Part shown: positions 9,410-18,547 of the stretch, one piece after another
Numbering within the stretch: the stretch's first letter is position 1
Layout of the letters: each line of letters starts with the position of its first letter
Source: Fructilactobacillus carniphilus
GTDB taxonomy: Bacteria > Bacillota > Bacilli > Lactobacillales > Lactobacillaceae
NCBI RefSeq assembly: GCF_024029675.1
Contig: NZ_CP097121.1
Span: forward strand, 434,001 to 498,000
Direction of reading: 5' to 3'
Length of the DNA: 64,000 nucleotides
The notes under the pieces: model-generated
Told to the model about the DNA's origin: nothing
Database searches by the model: none
What the model saw: the letters and a program-made list of their open reading frames with translations, nothing else
Made by a program: the position numbers and the translations under genes

Positions 9410-10273
9410 ATGCAGAGTAACATTCAATGGTTCCCCGGCCACATGGCGAAGGCCATTCGCCAGTTTGAAGAAAACATCAAACTGGTTGACATTGTGTTTG
9501 AATTAGTCGATGCGCGAATTCCATTTACTTCCATCAATCCCGAAGTTAGTCGGATTAGTCAGGGTAAGCCCCGGCTCATGATTTTAACCAAGGCGGACTT
9601 GGCCAATCCTAATCTGACGCAGCAATGGTTAGCTTACTTTCGCCAGCAGGGGTTTGCGGCGCTAGCGGTGGATTCGAAGGTCAGTGGGGTGGCAAAAAAA
9701 ATTGAAAAAGCTGCTCAGGATCAGTTAACCAGTAAACTAACGGCCCAGAGTGAACGGGGGTTAGAGCGAAAGAGTTTGAAGGCCATTTGCGTGGGTGTGC
9801 CTAACGTGGGTAAATCTACTCTCTTAAATCAGCTGGTTAAACGGCGTTCGGCTCCGGTGGGTAACCGACCGGGAGTAACGAAGGGGCAACAGTGGTTAAC
9901 CGGTAACGGTCACTTAGAACTGTTGGATACTCCGGGAATTTTGTGGCCGAAATTTCAAAATCAGACGGTAGCCGAAAAATTAGCTTTGACGGGGGCAATT
10001 CGGGAAAGTTCCTATCATAGTGATGATGTGGCATTATACGCCCTTCGCTTTTTTAAAGCTCATCACCGCGCGGAACTAATGAAGCGGTATCGGCTTACTG
10101 ATGCTGATTTAACTCTTCCGGATCCTGATCTATTGCTGACCATTACCGCTAACTTAGGAATGCGTGATGACTACGAACGAGCCTCCGATCGAATTATTAA
10201 TGACGTCCGCAAGGGCAAACTCGGGCGCTTTACGCTGGATGACCCTCAGGATTTAGATTCCGATGAAAATTAG
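9410..10273 (+). CDS. rbgA: Ribosome biogenesis GTPase RbgA (YlqF)
   Basis: A circularly permuted GTPase needed for late 50S assembly. Motif order is the permuted one: G4 TKADLA (about residue 60), G1 GVPNVGKSTLLNQL (about 128), G3 DTPGILWP (about 177). The N-terminal IQWFPGHMAKAIRQF signature is present. The 287-residue length fits. AAGGAGG (9397-9403) places the start at 9410; the open frame running back into the previous gene is not used. Its stop overlaps the start of rnhB by 11 nt, the same pair as in Bacillus. Confidence 0.96.
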   Translation: MQSNIQWFPGHMAKAIRQFEENIKLVDIVFELVDARIPFTSINPEVSRISQGKPRLMILTKADLANPNLTQQWLAYFRQQGFAALAVDSKVSGVAKKIEKAAQDQLTSKLTAQSERGLERKSLKAICVGVPNVGKSTLLNQLVKRRSAPVGNRPGVTKGQQWLTGNGHLELLDTPGILWPKFQNQTVAEKLALTGAIRESSYHSDDVALYALRFFKAHHRAELMKRYRLTDADLTLPDPDLLLTITANLGMRDDYERASDRIINDVRKGKLGRFTLDDPQDLDSDEN

Positions 10274-11024
10274 TGAAGTTAAGGAAGTACTGGCTCAAGT
10301 AACGACGGAAACGGATCCTCAATTAGTAGCTTATGAAGCTGATCCACGCAAGGGAGTCCAGCGCTTAGTGCAGCAAACCAAACGTCGGTTAACCAAGCAA
10401 CGAGAAGCAAAAGCTGCTTTTGAACAACGGTTACACTTTGAAAAAGAACTGTGGCAGCAAGGAATTCAATCCGTTGCGGGCGTGGATGAAGTAGGCCGAG
10501 GACCGTTAGCTGGTCCGGTTGTTATCGGAGCCGTGATTTTACCCCATGATTTTGCGTTAGTGAACGTTAACGATTCCAAGCAACTCACTGACCACGAACG
10601 GCGCATCCTGGCACCATTAATTAAGCAAGCAGCTGTTGCTTACCAATTAGTGAGCATTAGTCCCCAAACGATTGATCAAATTAATATTTACGAAGCCAGT
10701 CGCCTGGGAATGAAGCAAGCGGTTGAACAATTGCAACCGACTTCCGAACACCTCTTGGTCGATGCCATGGTCATTAATACCGATTTACCCCAAACCAAGT
10801 TAATCAAGGGAGACGCTAAATCAGCTAGTATCGCTGCAGCCAGCATCCTGGCTAAGGTTGCACGGGATGATCTCATGATTAAGTACGCAGCCCAATATCC
10901 AGAGTACGGTTTTGACCATAACGATGGCTATGGGACTAAGGAACATTTACAGGCGTTACGGCAATTTGGCGCGACGCCGATTCATCGAAAAAGTTTTGCA
11001 CCCGTGCGTGATTTGGGCCGTTAA
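10263..11024 (+). CDS. rnhB: Ribonuclease HII
   Basis: Cleaves the RNA strand of RNA-DNA hybrids and removes misincorporated ribonucleotides. The catalytic Asp-Glu pair is in VAGVDEVGRGPLAGPV (about residue 75). Further acids are in HLLVDAMVI and the KGDAKSASIAAASILAKVARD segment. The 253-residue protein carries the N-terminal extension (about 65 residues) common to Bacillota RNase HII. The ATG overlaps the end of rbgA, indicating coupling. An RNase HI-like gene on the other side of dif complements it. Confidence 0.96.
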   Translation: MKISEVKEVLAQVTTETDPQLVAYEADPRKGVQRLVQQTKRRLTKQREAKAAFEQRLHFEKELWQQGIQSVAGVDEVGRGPLAGPVVIGAVILPHDFALVNVNDSKQLTDHERRILAPLIKQAAVAYQLVSISPQTIDQINIYEASRLGMKQAVEQLQPTSEHLLVDAMVINTDLPQTKLIKGDAKSASIAAASILAKVARDDLMIKYAAQYPEYGFDHNDGYGTKEHLQALRQFGATPIHRKSFAPVRDLGR

Positions 11025-11056
11025 CTACGTATCTCTTCTAAAAGGGGAGAACGACG

Positions 11057-11935
11057 ATGGATAAACGAGAATTTTTACTACGGGTTAAACTATGTCCCGG
11101 TGTGGGATTAAAGGGTGAAAGTTTAATTTATGAATGGTTACTACAAGAACAGCATTTTAGCCGTTATTCACTAGCCGGCTTATTACAACCATTGGCGGCT
11201 TTACTGCGAAAACACCGGCTGAAAACTAGTCCTTTCATTCACCATTTTTTGACTCCCGAACTAACCGAACGGGTCCGTGCCAATCAACAAGGTGGGTGGC
11301 TGACGATTTTAGATGCTGAATATCCAGAACAACTTAAAGAAATTTTTTTGCCACCGATTGTCTTATTTTACGCGGGCAATTGGCAGTGCCTAACGAATAC
11401 TCCGGTATTAGGGATTGTAGGCTCCCGGAACTGTTCAGCATACGCGGTGAAATCCTTAAAGCGCACGGTTACAAGTGAGGTGGTAAGCCGCTACTTAATT
11501 GTTTCTGGACTAGCGGCGGGAGTTGATACACTCGGGCATCAGTTAGCTTTGGCGTATCACGGGAAAACCGTGGCCGTTTTAGGAACGGGTTTAGATCACT
11601 ACTATCCAGCTACTAATCGAAATCTACAACGTGACTTAGCCCAGCACCAACTGGTGATTACGGAATATCCCAAAGGAGCCGGTCCCCGCCGGTACCAGTT
11701 TGTGGAACGGAATCGAATTATTGCCGGTCTCTGCCAAAAACTGCTAGTCGTGGAAGCCCGCAAGAAATCAGGAAGTTTGATCACGGCGAGCCTAGCGTTA
11801 CAGTCGAATCGAGATGTACTAGCCATTCCAGGTAACATCAACAGTCAACTATCTTTAGGTGCCAATGAATTAATTGCGGCGGGTGCGCAACCGTGCATTG
11901 ATACGCAGGATTTGTTAGGACGAATTATGCTTTAA
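11057..11935 (+). CDS. dprA: DNA-processing protein DprA (Smf)
   Basis: Binds incoming single-stranded DNA during transformation and loads RecA. The Rossmann-like DprA core spans about residues 105-285: GIVGSRNCSAYA, SGLAAGVDTLGHQLAL, GTGLDHYYPATNR, VERNRIIAGL and the SGSLITASLAL segment. An N-terminal helical region precedes it. The length of 292 is normal and nothing is broken, so DNA uptake or recombination may be functional. AAAGGGGAG precedes the ATG. It is the last gene before a bidirectional terminator. Confidence 0.95.
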   Translation: MDKREFLLRVKLCPGVGLKGESLIYEWLLQEQHFSRYSLAGLLQPLAALLRKHRLKTSPFIHHFLTPELTERVRANQQGGWLTILDAEYPEQLKEIFLPPIVLFYAGNWQCLTNTPVLGIVGSRNCSAYAVKSLKRTVTSEVVSRYLIVSGLAAGVDTLGHQLALAYHGKTVAVLGTGLDHYYPATNRNLQRDLAQHQLVITEYPKGAGPRRYQFVERNRIIAGLCQKLLVVEARKKSGSLITASLALQSNRDVLAIPGNINSQLSLGANELIAAGAQPCIDTQDLLGRIML

Positions 11936-11941
11936 ATCATG

Positions 11942-11977
11942 AAAAAAAGATGCTAACCATTGGCTAGCATCTTTTTT
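11942..11977. terminator. Bidirectional terminator between dprA and a convergent membrane gene
   Basis: AAAAAAAGATGCTA (11942-11955) pairs with TAGCATCTTTTTT (11965-11977). A run on one side and T run on the other allow termination in both directions. Confidence 0.9.
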
Positions 11978-11994
11978 AGACAACCGAAAATAAT

Positions 11995-12909
11995 TTAAAG
12001 AGAAGTTAACACCTTGACTTCTAATTGTCCGTTTTTAAAATTTTTAATGTAGGGACGCAAGAAATGAATTTGAATCTTAAAGTATTTAATCCGTTTATCG
12101 GTAAATTTTTCGCGTGGAAACAGGTATATTTGATTGGTGTCTGTGAAGTTACTAAGGTCAGGATTAGGAATTTGGTTATTTTTAGTGGCTTCCATGTATC
12201 GCTCGTTTAGCTTAATTAAGAAAAAATACTCCTGATCGTTTCCAACAATACAATATTTTTTTTCGTTAATTTCTAGCAGGGGCAAATAAGTATTGGGGAA
12301 AAAGAGACGTTTCATGAAAGGGACAATTAGTTTAAACAGCAGGTGAAACGAGGCTAGGAATAAGACGAGCACGATTAGCAGTAAACAAAGACAAATAATA
12401 CTAATTAGTACAATTCCAATTACCGTGGGTAAACGGAGAAAAATGGGAAGACACGAAATCAGAATCAAGAAAAACAAACGGAGCAAATAATAGGAATAAA
12501 AGTAATTTAGTAGGGGAATCAAAACAATCGAAATGGCTAAGACAAACAAAAAGGTCACATCTTGTTTATGGTAAAGAACATTAATGAGTTTGATGGGATT
12601 GCTTAGTGACACATTATGCGTTTCTGAATTTTTATAGTTGTTGTAAAATTTCAGGACTGAGATTACCGGTGTCAGAATGGCAAAAATTGAAAAAATAGTA
12701 AATGAATTATTGAAAACGACTTTAACGAGATTCACTAAGTTAGCTTTAATTACGCTTAACGGATCGACGGGAATATATTTGCCACTAGCAAATCCATAAA
12801 TAATGATGATGTAGGGAACAATCATGAGCAAAATCATAATTAAATTGTACAACATGAAATAGATGGCAAAGTGATTATTTAATTTGGGTTTACGGATGTT
12901 CGAAAACAT
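11995..12909 (-). CDS. Polytopic membrane protein of unknown function
   Basis: A 304-residue protein I do not recognise. About five to six hydrophobic segments are visible, near residues 15-42, 68-90, 120-140, 142-160 and 160-195. A hydrophilic C-terminal domain of about 100 residues follows, which looks cytosolic. AAGGAGGA precedes the ATG. It is AT-rich and runs against the surrounding + strand operons. Together with the next gene it sits between dprA and topA, which are normally adjacent in Bacillota, suggesting an insertion. No catalytic motif is evident. Confidence 0.75.
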   Translation of the reverse strand: MFSNIRKPKLNNHFAIYFMLYNLIMILLMIVPYIIIIYGFASGKYIPVDPLSVIKANLVNLVKVVFNNSFTIFSIFAILTPVISVLKFYNNYKNSETHNVSLSNPIKLINVLYHKQDVTFLFVLAISIVLIPLLNYFYSYYLLRLFFLILISCLPIFLRLPTVIGIVLISIICLCLLLIVLVLFLASFHLLFKLIVPFMKRLFFPNTYLPLLEINEKKYCIVGNDQEYFFLIKLNERYMEATKNNQIPNPDLSNFTDTNQIYLFPREKFTDKRIKYFKIQIHFLRPYIKNFKNGQLEVKVLTSL

Positions 12910-13061
12910 ACCAATCCTCCTTACAGAATTACAATGATTACTAGTCAGTCATTTGTCATTAATTGACGTTAATTAATAATTTTACACTTATCTTTTCGGA
13001 TAAACCACTGGCCAGTTTTTATCAATAAGACTTAGAAGCCCAAGCAGCCGTTAATTATGTG

Positions 13062-13067
13062 TATAAT
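13062..13067 (+). promoter_or_regulatory. Candidate -10 of the small membrane-protein gene
   Basis: A perfect TATAAT 38 nt before the ATG at 13106, but with no good -35 at the normal distance. The 196 bases between the two divergent membrane genes hold nothing else I can identify. Confidence 0.4.
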
Positions 13068-13105
13068 GAGAATAGCAAGTATTTTAATGGCAAAGGGGAA
13101 GTAGT

Positions 13106-13420
13106 ATGTTTAATTTTCTTATTAGTGTTAATTCATTAGAATTTTTAGCGGTTACGAACATCTTATTGTGGATCATTACTGCTCTGTTATGGGGGATTGA
13201 CCGCCTTATAAAGAAGCCGGCCCATAAGCTGGCCTGGGCTGATTGTGGGCAAATCTTATGTTTCATTGACACTGTGATTCTGATTTTCAGTATTTGGTTC
13301 TATGGAATTATCTTGACGTTAGGATTATCCGTTCCCGACGTAATTTTATTGTTAATTTCCATTTTTGTTTTGGTTGCCGCCTTTATGGGTGGAGTAATCT
13401 GGAAATTTTTGAATAAATAG
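13106..13420 (+). CDS. Small membrane protein of unknown function
   Basis: A 104-residue, very hydrophobic protein with three likely transmembrane helices, near residues 5-30, 46-72 and 78-102. A short basic loop DRLIKKPAHK lies between the first two. AAAGGGGAA lies 7 nt before the ATG, and a clear terminator follows, so it is a complete transcription unit. I do not recognise a family. It is divergent from the 304-residue membrane protein and may belong to the same insertion. Confidence 0.7.
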   Translation: MFNFLISVNSLEFLAVTNILLWIITALLWGIDRLIKKPAHKLAWADCGQILCFIDTVILIFSIWFYGIILTLGLSVPDVILLLISIFVLVAAFMGGVIWKFLNK

Positions 13421-13452
13421 TCTAATTTAACCGACGATAGTTCATGCGTTTG

Positions 13453-13480
13453 CCTTCCAATTAAAGTTGGAAGGTTTTTT
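13453..13480 (+). terminator. Rho-independent terminator
   Basis: CCTTCCAA (13453-13460) and TTGGAAGG (13467-13474) around a 6-nt loop, then six T. It ends the small membrane-protein gene. Confidence 0.92.
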
Positions 13481-13496
13481 GCTTGCTGTATTTAAT

Positions 13497-13525
13497 TTGA
13501 CACTTAGAAAAAATTGCAATATGCT
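13497..13525 (+). promoter_or_regulatory. Probable topA promoter
   Basis: A perfect TTGACA (13497-13502), 17 bp, then TATGCT (13520-13525). The distance of about 75 nt to the ATG leaves a short leader. Confidence 0.6.
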
Positions 13526-13599
13526 TTGTTAGAATTTCATTGCACGTTGGTTGTGATGAAAGCTTATATATAGTAGAAAAGTGACGAGGGATAAATTGA

Positions 13600-15717
13600 A
13601 TGGCCACTAAAACAACGACAAAAAAGAAAACAACCAAACGAAAACGGAGTACCACTAAAAAGAAATTAGTCATCGTGGAGTCTCCAGCTAAGGCAAAAAC
13701 GATTAGCAAGTATCTCGGCCGGACTTACAGCGTCATCGCTAGTAAAGGTCACATCCGGGATTTACCGAAAAGTCGGATGGGAATTGAAATTGATAATGAT
13801 TTTACGCCTGATTACATTTCCATTCGGGGTAAGGGTGATACCATTAAAACTTTGAAAGCCGAAGCCAAAAAGGCGAAGGAAGTCTTTCTGGCATCTGACC
13901 CGGACCGGGAAGGAGAAGCGATTGCTTGGCACGTGGCGCATATCCTCAACCTGGATGTTAACGACCATAACCGCGTAACCTTTAATGAAATTACGAAGGA
14001 AACCGTCAAGGATGCGTTTAAACATCCCCGTACGATTGATATGAATCTGGTGAATGCCCAACAAGCACGTCGGATCATTGACCGCCTCGTGGGTTACTCA
14101 ATTTCCCCCATTTTATGGAAAAAGGTGAAGAAGGGGCTAAGTGCTGGACGAGTACAATCGGTTGCTCTGTGGATTATCATTCAACGAGAGCGAGAAATTC
14201 AAAAATTCCAACCAGAAGAATACTGGACCATTGATGGGGTCTTTAAAAAGGGACGTTCTCAATTCAAGGCGAGCTTCTACGGGTTAGACGGAAAAAAAAC
14301 GGCGTTGAAAAACAATGACGCGGTTCAGGCAGTCTTGAGCCGGATTGATCCGAAGGATGACTTTACCATCACTGACGTAAAAAAACGGGAAAAGAAACGA
14401 CAACCACCTCGCCCCTTTACCACCAGTACGTTACAGCAGGATGCCAACAAAAAGCTCCGGTTTCGGACCGGTCGAACCATGATGGCAGCGCAACAACTTT
14501 ATGAAGGAATTAACATTGGTAAAGAGGGTAGCCAAGGATTAATCACTTACATGCGGACGGATTCCACCCGAATTTCTGCCGGAGCTAAGCACGAGGCGGC
14601 CACCTTCTTACACGAAAATTATGGAGCAGAGTATGCAGCTAACCATCCGCGTAAGGGTAAATTACCCGAAGGAGCGCAGGATGCACACGAAGCGGTTCGA
14701 CCAACGTCCGTGTTGCGGACGCCCAAATCGATTGAAAAGTATCTAACTAAGGATCAGTACAAGTTATACAATTTGATTTGGAGCCGGTTTGTGGCGAGTC
14801 AGATGACCCCGGCAATCGTGGATACCGAAACGGTTACCATTGACCAAAATGGTGTGAACTATCGCGCTAATGGATCAAAGCTCAAGTTTGAAGGATATCT
14901 AAAGGTTTATGCCGCCGGCAAAGAAAAGGATAACGTTTTACCGGATTTAAAACCGAATGACAGCGTTCGCTTAGTTAACAATCAACCGGATCAGCATTTT
15001 ACCCAGCCGCCAGCTCGCTATACAGAAGCAGCTTTGATTAAAACGTTAGAAGAAAACGGTGTGGGTCGGCCTTCTACATACGCACCAACGTTAATGACGA
15101 TTCAAAAACGTTATTACGTTAAGCTGGAAGCTCGCCGCTTTGTGCCAACTGAATTGGGAGAAATTGTCGATAAACTGATTGAAGAGTACTTCCCAGACAT
15201 TGTGAACGTAGATTTTACGGCTGACATTGAAGGCCAACTAGATGAAATTGAAGAGGCCAAGCGGAAATGGGTGGCGGTAGTGAACGAATTTTACCAACCA
15301 TTTTCCAAAGAAGTTAGTCATGCTGAAAAGGAAATGGAAGACGTCCAAATTAAAGAGCCACTGGCTGGCTTTAACTGTGAAATCTGTGGGGCTCCGATGG
15401 TCGAAAAAATGGGGAAGTATGGAAAATTCTTTGCTTGTTCCCGTTTCCCAGATTGTCGCAATACCCAAACCATTGTGAAAGAAATTGGGGTTACTTGTCC
15501 TAAGTGTCATCAGGGCCAGGTAATTGAGCGCAAGACTAAGAAAAAACGGACCTTTTATGGTTGTTCCCGTTATCCTGATTGTGACTTTGTTTCATGGGAT
15601 AAACCGGTGGGTCGTGATTGTCCCAAGTGTCACCACTTCCTGGTCAACAAAAAGGTCCGCGGTGGTTGGCAAATTCTGTGCCCCAATGGCGATTATGAAG
15701 AAAGTATCATTAAATAA
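13600..15717 (+). CDS. topA: DNA topoisomerase I
   Basis: Type IA topoisomerase that relaxes negative supercoils. A lysine-rich N-terminal tail (about 20 residues) precedes the TOPRIM domain, which shows [17 protein letters not shown] and [14 protein letters not shown]. The active-site tyrosine is in [14 protein letters not shown] (about residue 319). The C-terminus carries zinc-finger modules. Two are complete ([17 protein letters not shown] and [16 protein letters not shown]). The third ends CPNGDYEES and lacks its last cysteine. The length of 705 is normal. A GAGGG Shine-Dalgarno lies 9-10 nt before the ATG. Confidence 0.97.
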   Translation: MATKTTTKKKTTKRKRSTTKKKLVIVESPAKAKTISKYLGRTYSVIASKGHIRDLPKSRMGIEIDNDFTPDYISIRGKGDTIKTLKAEAKKAKEVFLASDPDREGEAIAWHVAHILNLDVNDHNRVTFNEITKETVKDAFKHPRTIDMNLVNAQQARRIIDRLVGYSISPILWKKVKKGLSAGRVQSVALWIIIQREREIQKFQPEEYWTIDGVFKKGRSQFKASFYGLDGKKTALKNNDAVQAVLSRIDPKDDFTITDVKKREKKRQPPRPFTTSTLQQDANKKLRFRTGRTMMAAQQLYEGINIGKEGSQGLITYMRTDSTRISAGAKHEAATFLHENYGAEYAANHPRKGKLPEGAQDAHEAVRPTSVLRTPKSIEKYLTKDQYKLYNLIWSRFVASQMTPAIVDTETVTIDQNGVNYRANGSKLKFEGYLKVYAAGKEKDNVLPDLKPNDSVRLVNNQPDQHFTQPPARYTEAALIKTLEENGVGRPSTYAPTLMTIQKRYYVKLEARRFVPTELGEIVDKLIEEYFPDIVNVDFTADIEGQLDEIEEAKRKWVAVVNEFYQPFSKEVSHAEKEMEDVQIKEPLAGFNCEICGAPMVEKMGKYGKFFACSRFPDCRNTQTIVKEIGVTCPKCHQGQVIERKTKKKRTFYGCSRYPDCDFVSWDKPVGRDCPKCHHFLVNKKVRGGWQILCPNGDYEESIIK

Positions 15718-15723
15718 ACTAAC

Positions 15724-15754
15724 AAAGGCGGTTCCTCGCGAACCAGCCTTTTTT
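15724..15754 (+). terminator. Terminator between topA and xerC
   Basis: AAGGC+GGTTC pairs with GAACC+GCCTT with one bulged A, a 5-nt loop and a T run (15749-15754). xerC starts 17 nt later with its own strong Shine-Dalgarno, so some readthrough is likely. Confidence 0.85.
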
Positions 15755-15770
15755 GTAATGGAGGTGCGCC

Positions 15771-16691
15771 ATGCAACCCAAGAAAACGAATCAAGAATTA
15801 ATCGTGTTGTTTGAACGCTATCTAGATGGTGAACGACAGTATTCTCATTTGACCATCCGCGCTTATCGCGATGACTTGGACCAATTTGAGAATTTCTTAC
15901 AGACAACGGGGAAGAGCATTTCCTTTACCAAGGTTGAACCATTCGATGTGGAGGTCTATTTGAGTGAGTTACATGATCAAGGAGACGGAACCAATACGGT
16001 GGCTCGCAAGGTTTCAGCGCTAAGTTCATTCTATAATTTTTTGGTCAATAATCGGTTAACCGCAGAAAATCCGTTTCGCTACGTCCAAATCAAACGGCAG
16101 CAACCCCGCTTACCTCGGTTTTTCTACGATCAGGAACTGAATAAATTGTTTGCGACGGCTAAACAAAATCCAAAGCCAGAATTAGCCGAGCGGGATACGG
16201 TGTTATTAGAAGTTTTGTATGGCACCGGAATTCGAGTGAGTGAATGTGCTAAGCTCACTTTACGCCAAATTGATTTAGACAATAATATGATGTTAGTCCA
16301 CGGAAAGGGAAATAAGGATCGTTATTTACCCTTTGGTAGGTATGCCCATGAAGCAATTGAAACCTTTGTACACCGGGGTCGTCAGACGTTAATGCAAAAA
16401 ACGCACCAGAATCATGATTATCTGATGGTCGATTATCGGGGGTTGCCGTTAACGGATCGGGGGATTGAATATGCGTTAAACCAGGTTATGAAACGAAGTG
16501 GTTTACACAGCAGCATCCATCCCCATATGTTGCGGCACTCCTTTGCTACCCAAATGCTAAATAACGGGGCTGATTTACGAACGGTTCAGGAATTGTTAGG
16601 GCACAGTAACCTAGCTACGACTCAAATTTATACGCACGTTACTAAGGAAAAATTACTCCAAAACTATCAACAGTTCTTTAAGCGGGATTAA
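15771..16691 (+). CDS. xerC: Tyrosine recombinase XerC
   Basis: Site-specific recombinase that, with XerD, resolves chromosome dimers at dif. The 306-residue protein has the N-terminal SAM-like domain (about 1-95) and the catalytic domain with all six residues visible: R in YGTGIRVSE, K in HGKGNKDR, H-x-x-R in HMLRHSFATQ, H in LLGHSNL, and Y in TTQIYTHV. GGAGGTG lies before the ATG. Its usual companions trmFO, hslVU and codY are not next to it. Its probable target, a dif-like site, lies at 43,472 in this window. Confidence 0.95.
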   Translation: MQPKKTNQELIVLFERYLDGERQYSHLTIRAYRDDLDQFENFLQTTGKSISFTKVEPFDVEVYLSELHDQGDGTNTVARKVSALSSFYNFLVNNRLTAENPFRYVQIKRQQPRLPRFFYDQELNKLFATAKQNPKPELAERDTVLLEVLYGTGIRVSECAKLTLRQIDLDNNMMLVHGKGNKDRYLPFGRYAHEAIETFVHRGRQTLMQKTHQNHDYLMVDYRGLPLTDRGIEYALNQVMKRSGLHSSIHPHMLRHSFATQMLNNGADLRTVQELLGHSNLATTQIYTHVTKEKLLQNYQQFFKRD

Positions 16692-16715
16692 TCGGCAAAG
16701 ATAATTCTTTTTTAT

Positions 16716-16793
16716 TCGCTCCAATTATTATAGAATTGAACTAAGTAGACCCAAGAACGACTCAAAGGGATAAAATAAATTAAATTGGAGCGA
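16716..16793 (+). promoter_or_regulatory. 11-bp inverted repeat spanning the epimerase-gene leader
   Basis: TCGCTCCAATT (16716-16726) is the exact reverse complement of AATTGGAGCGA (16783-16793). The right arm contains the GGAG Shine-Dalgarno (16787-16790) of the next gene. If transcription starts upstream, the stem would hide the ribosome-binding site; otherwise the arms could be protein-binding sites. Which applies is unknown. Confidence 0.45.
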
Positions 16794-16798
16794 GAATC

Positions 16799-17671
16799 AT
16801 GACTGTTGAATTACGTAATGACCAATTGACCATTAAGATCGATGAACTCGGGGCAGAATTGACCTCCGTGGTTCGTGCTGGTCACGAGTACATTTGGAAT
16901 GCTGATCCGGCTCACTGGAAACGCCATGCTCCAATTTTATTTCCGATTGTGGGAAAACTAAAAAATAATCAGTATCAATATCAGGGACAAACCTATCGGA
17001 TGTTTCAGCACGGTTTTGCTAGAGATCAGCAGTTTCAAGTGATTAGTAAAACGGCTGATCAAGCGGTCTTTTTACTAGAACCAAATGATGAAACCAAGGA
17101 AATGTATCCCTTCGACTTTGAATTAGTGGTTAGTTATACTCTGCGCCATGCTCACGTGGAGGTGCAAATGACGGTTCTCAATGCGAGTGAGTCAGACGAG
17201 CTACTGTACGCAATCGGGGCTCATCCAGGCTTTCGGGTTCCCTTAGAAAAAGACGTCACACCGGCAACGTTGACGGTTACACCAGCGACTGCATACCAGC
17301 GAATTAAACTAGGTACGGACGGTTTAACTAAAACGGAACAAACAACCGATTTATTTCAACAACCGGTTTCATTACAACATTCACTATTTCAGGATGACGC
17401 CCAAATTCTTAACGTGAAAATGAATCCAAAGACGGAAGTTACCATTGCTGCCACTGATCATAAGTGGGGGGTCACCTTAACTGGGATTCACAATGACTAC
17501 CTAGGGATTTGGTCCACGTATCCACCGGTTTCCAACTTTGTCTGCTTGGAACCGTGGTGGGGAGTTGCTGATTCTGAAACGGTTTCTGGTAATTTAGCGG
17601 ATAAGCCTGACATTCGTAAGTTACGGCCAGGGGCTAAAAAGACGTTTGAATTTCAGTTGAAATTTTTCTAA
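16799..17671 (+). CDS. Aldose 1-epimerase-like protein (LacX/YihR-like)
   Basis: A galactose-mutarotase-like beta-sandwich protein of 290 residues, expected to act on the anomeric carbon of a hexose or hexose phosphate. Visible family features are HAPILFPIVGKLKNNQY near residue 40, FQHGFARD near 70, the HPGF segment (IGAHPGFRVPL near 142), and a C-terminal FVCLEPWWG with the likely catalytic glutamate. These match the LacX branch rather than classical GalM. GGAG lies 8 nt before the ATG. It is monocistronic. The natural substrate is not evident. Confidence 0.85.
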   Translation: MTVELRNDQLTIKIDELGAELTSVVRAGHEYIWNADPAHWKRHAPILFPIVGKLKNNQYQYQGQTYRMFQHGFARDQQFQVISKTADQAVFLLEPNDETKEMYPFDFELVVSYTLRHAHVEVQMTVLNASESDELLYAIGAHPGFRVPLEKDVTPATLTVTPATAYQRIKLGTDGLTKTEQTTDLFQQPVSLQHSLFQDDAQILNVKMNPKTEVTIAATDHKWGVTLTGIHNDYLGIWSTYPPVSNFVCLEPWWGVADSETVSGNLADKPDIRKLRPGAKKTFEFQLKFF

Positions 17672-17673
17672 CT

Positions 17674-17755
17674 AAAAAAGGACTTCGAAGTGGAAGTCAC
17701 AGCGGAATATCAGTTTAGTTCTGATTTGCTGGACTTGCGGACTCGGTCCTTTTTT
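17674..17755. terminator. Long branched structure between convergent genes
   Basis: A 10-bp outer stem joins 17674-17683 (AAAAAAGGAC) with 17746-17755 (GTCCTTTTTT). Inside lie GACTTC/GAAGTC (17681-17686 with 17693-17698) and ATCAG/CTGAT (17709-17713 with 17721-17725). GGAC at 17731 competes for the closing GTCC. The U-runs at both ends fit bidirectional termination. The branched 62-nt interior is unusual. Confidence 0.6.
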
Positions 17756-17761
17756 ATTATG

Positions 17762-18397
17762 TTATTTTTTCTGTTGTCTTGCTTTTTTGGATTGTAAATA
17801 CCAGTAGTATAATCCAAATGGGAGAATATTTTCGGTTCCGTTCATGATTTTTTTGATGTTATTGCGGTGGCGATAAATGGTAAAGATGGTCAGGACCAAT
17901 GCTACAATTTGGAGCGCTACGTCAGAAGTAGTTAACGAGACCAGGAAAATAATGATGAACCCCAGAATACTCCCTAAACTCATCATGCTGGTAACAAAGA
18001 CCGAAGTGAAGGCCGTTACCACTGCGATTAAGAAGAACCCAAAGTTGTAGGCCATCAACATTCCAGCACTAGTAGCCACAGCCTTGCCCCCCTTAAAGTG
18101 GTCAAAAATGGAAAAGGTATGGCCCAAGACAGCCATGATGCCAAAAATCAAAGGGTACCAGGAATGAATTCCCAGTTGCATTGGTAACCAGGTCGCTAGC
18201 CATCCCTTTCCGATGTCTAATAGCATCACAATGGTTCCAGCCACGGGCCCCAAAACTCGCAGGGTATTGGTGGCCCCAATGTTTTTAGAGCCGTGCCGCC
18301 GGATATCAACGTGAAAAAAAAGCTTCCCAATCCAAATTCCATTGGGAATGGAGCCTAACAAATAGGCAATAATTAAAAGTAGCACTATTTTAACCAT
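17762..18397 (-). CDS. plsY: Glycerol-3-phosphate acyltransferase PlsY
   Basis: Integral membrane enzyme that transfers an acyl group from acyl-phosphate to glycerol-3-phosphate, the first step of phospholipid synthesis. Three conserved cytoplasmic motifs are present: GSIPNG near residue 14, RRHGSKNIGATN near 35, and KGGKAVATSAG near 100. About five transmembrane helices make up its 211 residues. The start at 18397 follows GCAGGAGGA; an upstream in-frame extension has no Shine-Dalgarno. It is divergent from parE, the same pair as in many Bacillota. Confidence 0.95.
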   Translation of the reverse strand: MVKIVLLLIIAYLLGSIPNGIWIGKLFFHVDIRRHGSKNIGATNTLRVLGPVAGTIVMLLDIGKGWLATWLPMQLGIHSWYPLIFGIMAVLGHTFSIFDHFKGGKAVATSAGMLMAYNFGFFLIAVVTAFTSVFVTSMMSLGSILGFIIIFLVSLTTSDVALQIVALVLTIFTIYRHRNNIKKIMNGTENILPFGLYYWYLQSKKARQQKK

Positions 18398-18490
18398 TTT
18401 TCCTCCTGCTTTGAAAAAACCAACAACCGTTATTTTAGCATTTATTCTAACAAGAAAACAGCACCACTGATTAACAGCTGACCTCGATTG

Positions 18491-18518
18491 TTGCAATCCC
18501 AGTTAAATCGGGTATGAT
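18491..18518 (+). promoter_or_regulatory. Probable parE promoter
   Basis: TTGCAA (18491-18496), 16 bp, then TATGAT (18513-18518), in the intergenic region shared with plsY. Confidence 0.55.
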
Positions 18519-18547
18519 GAGAATGGCAAAAAAAGGAGTAATGAACG

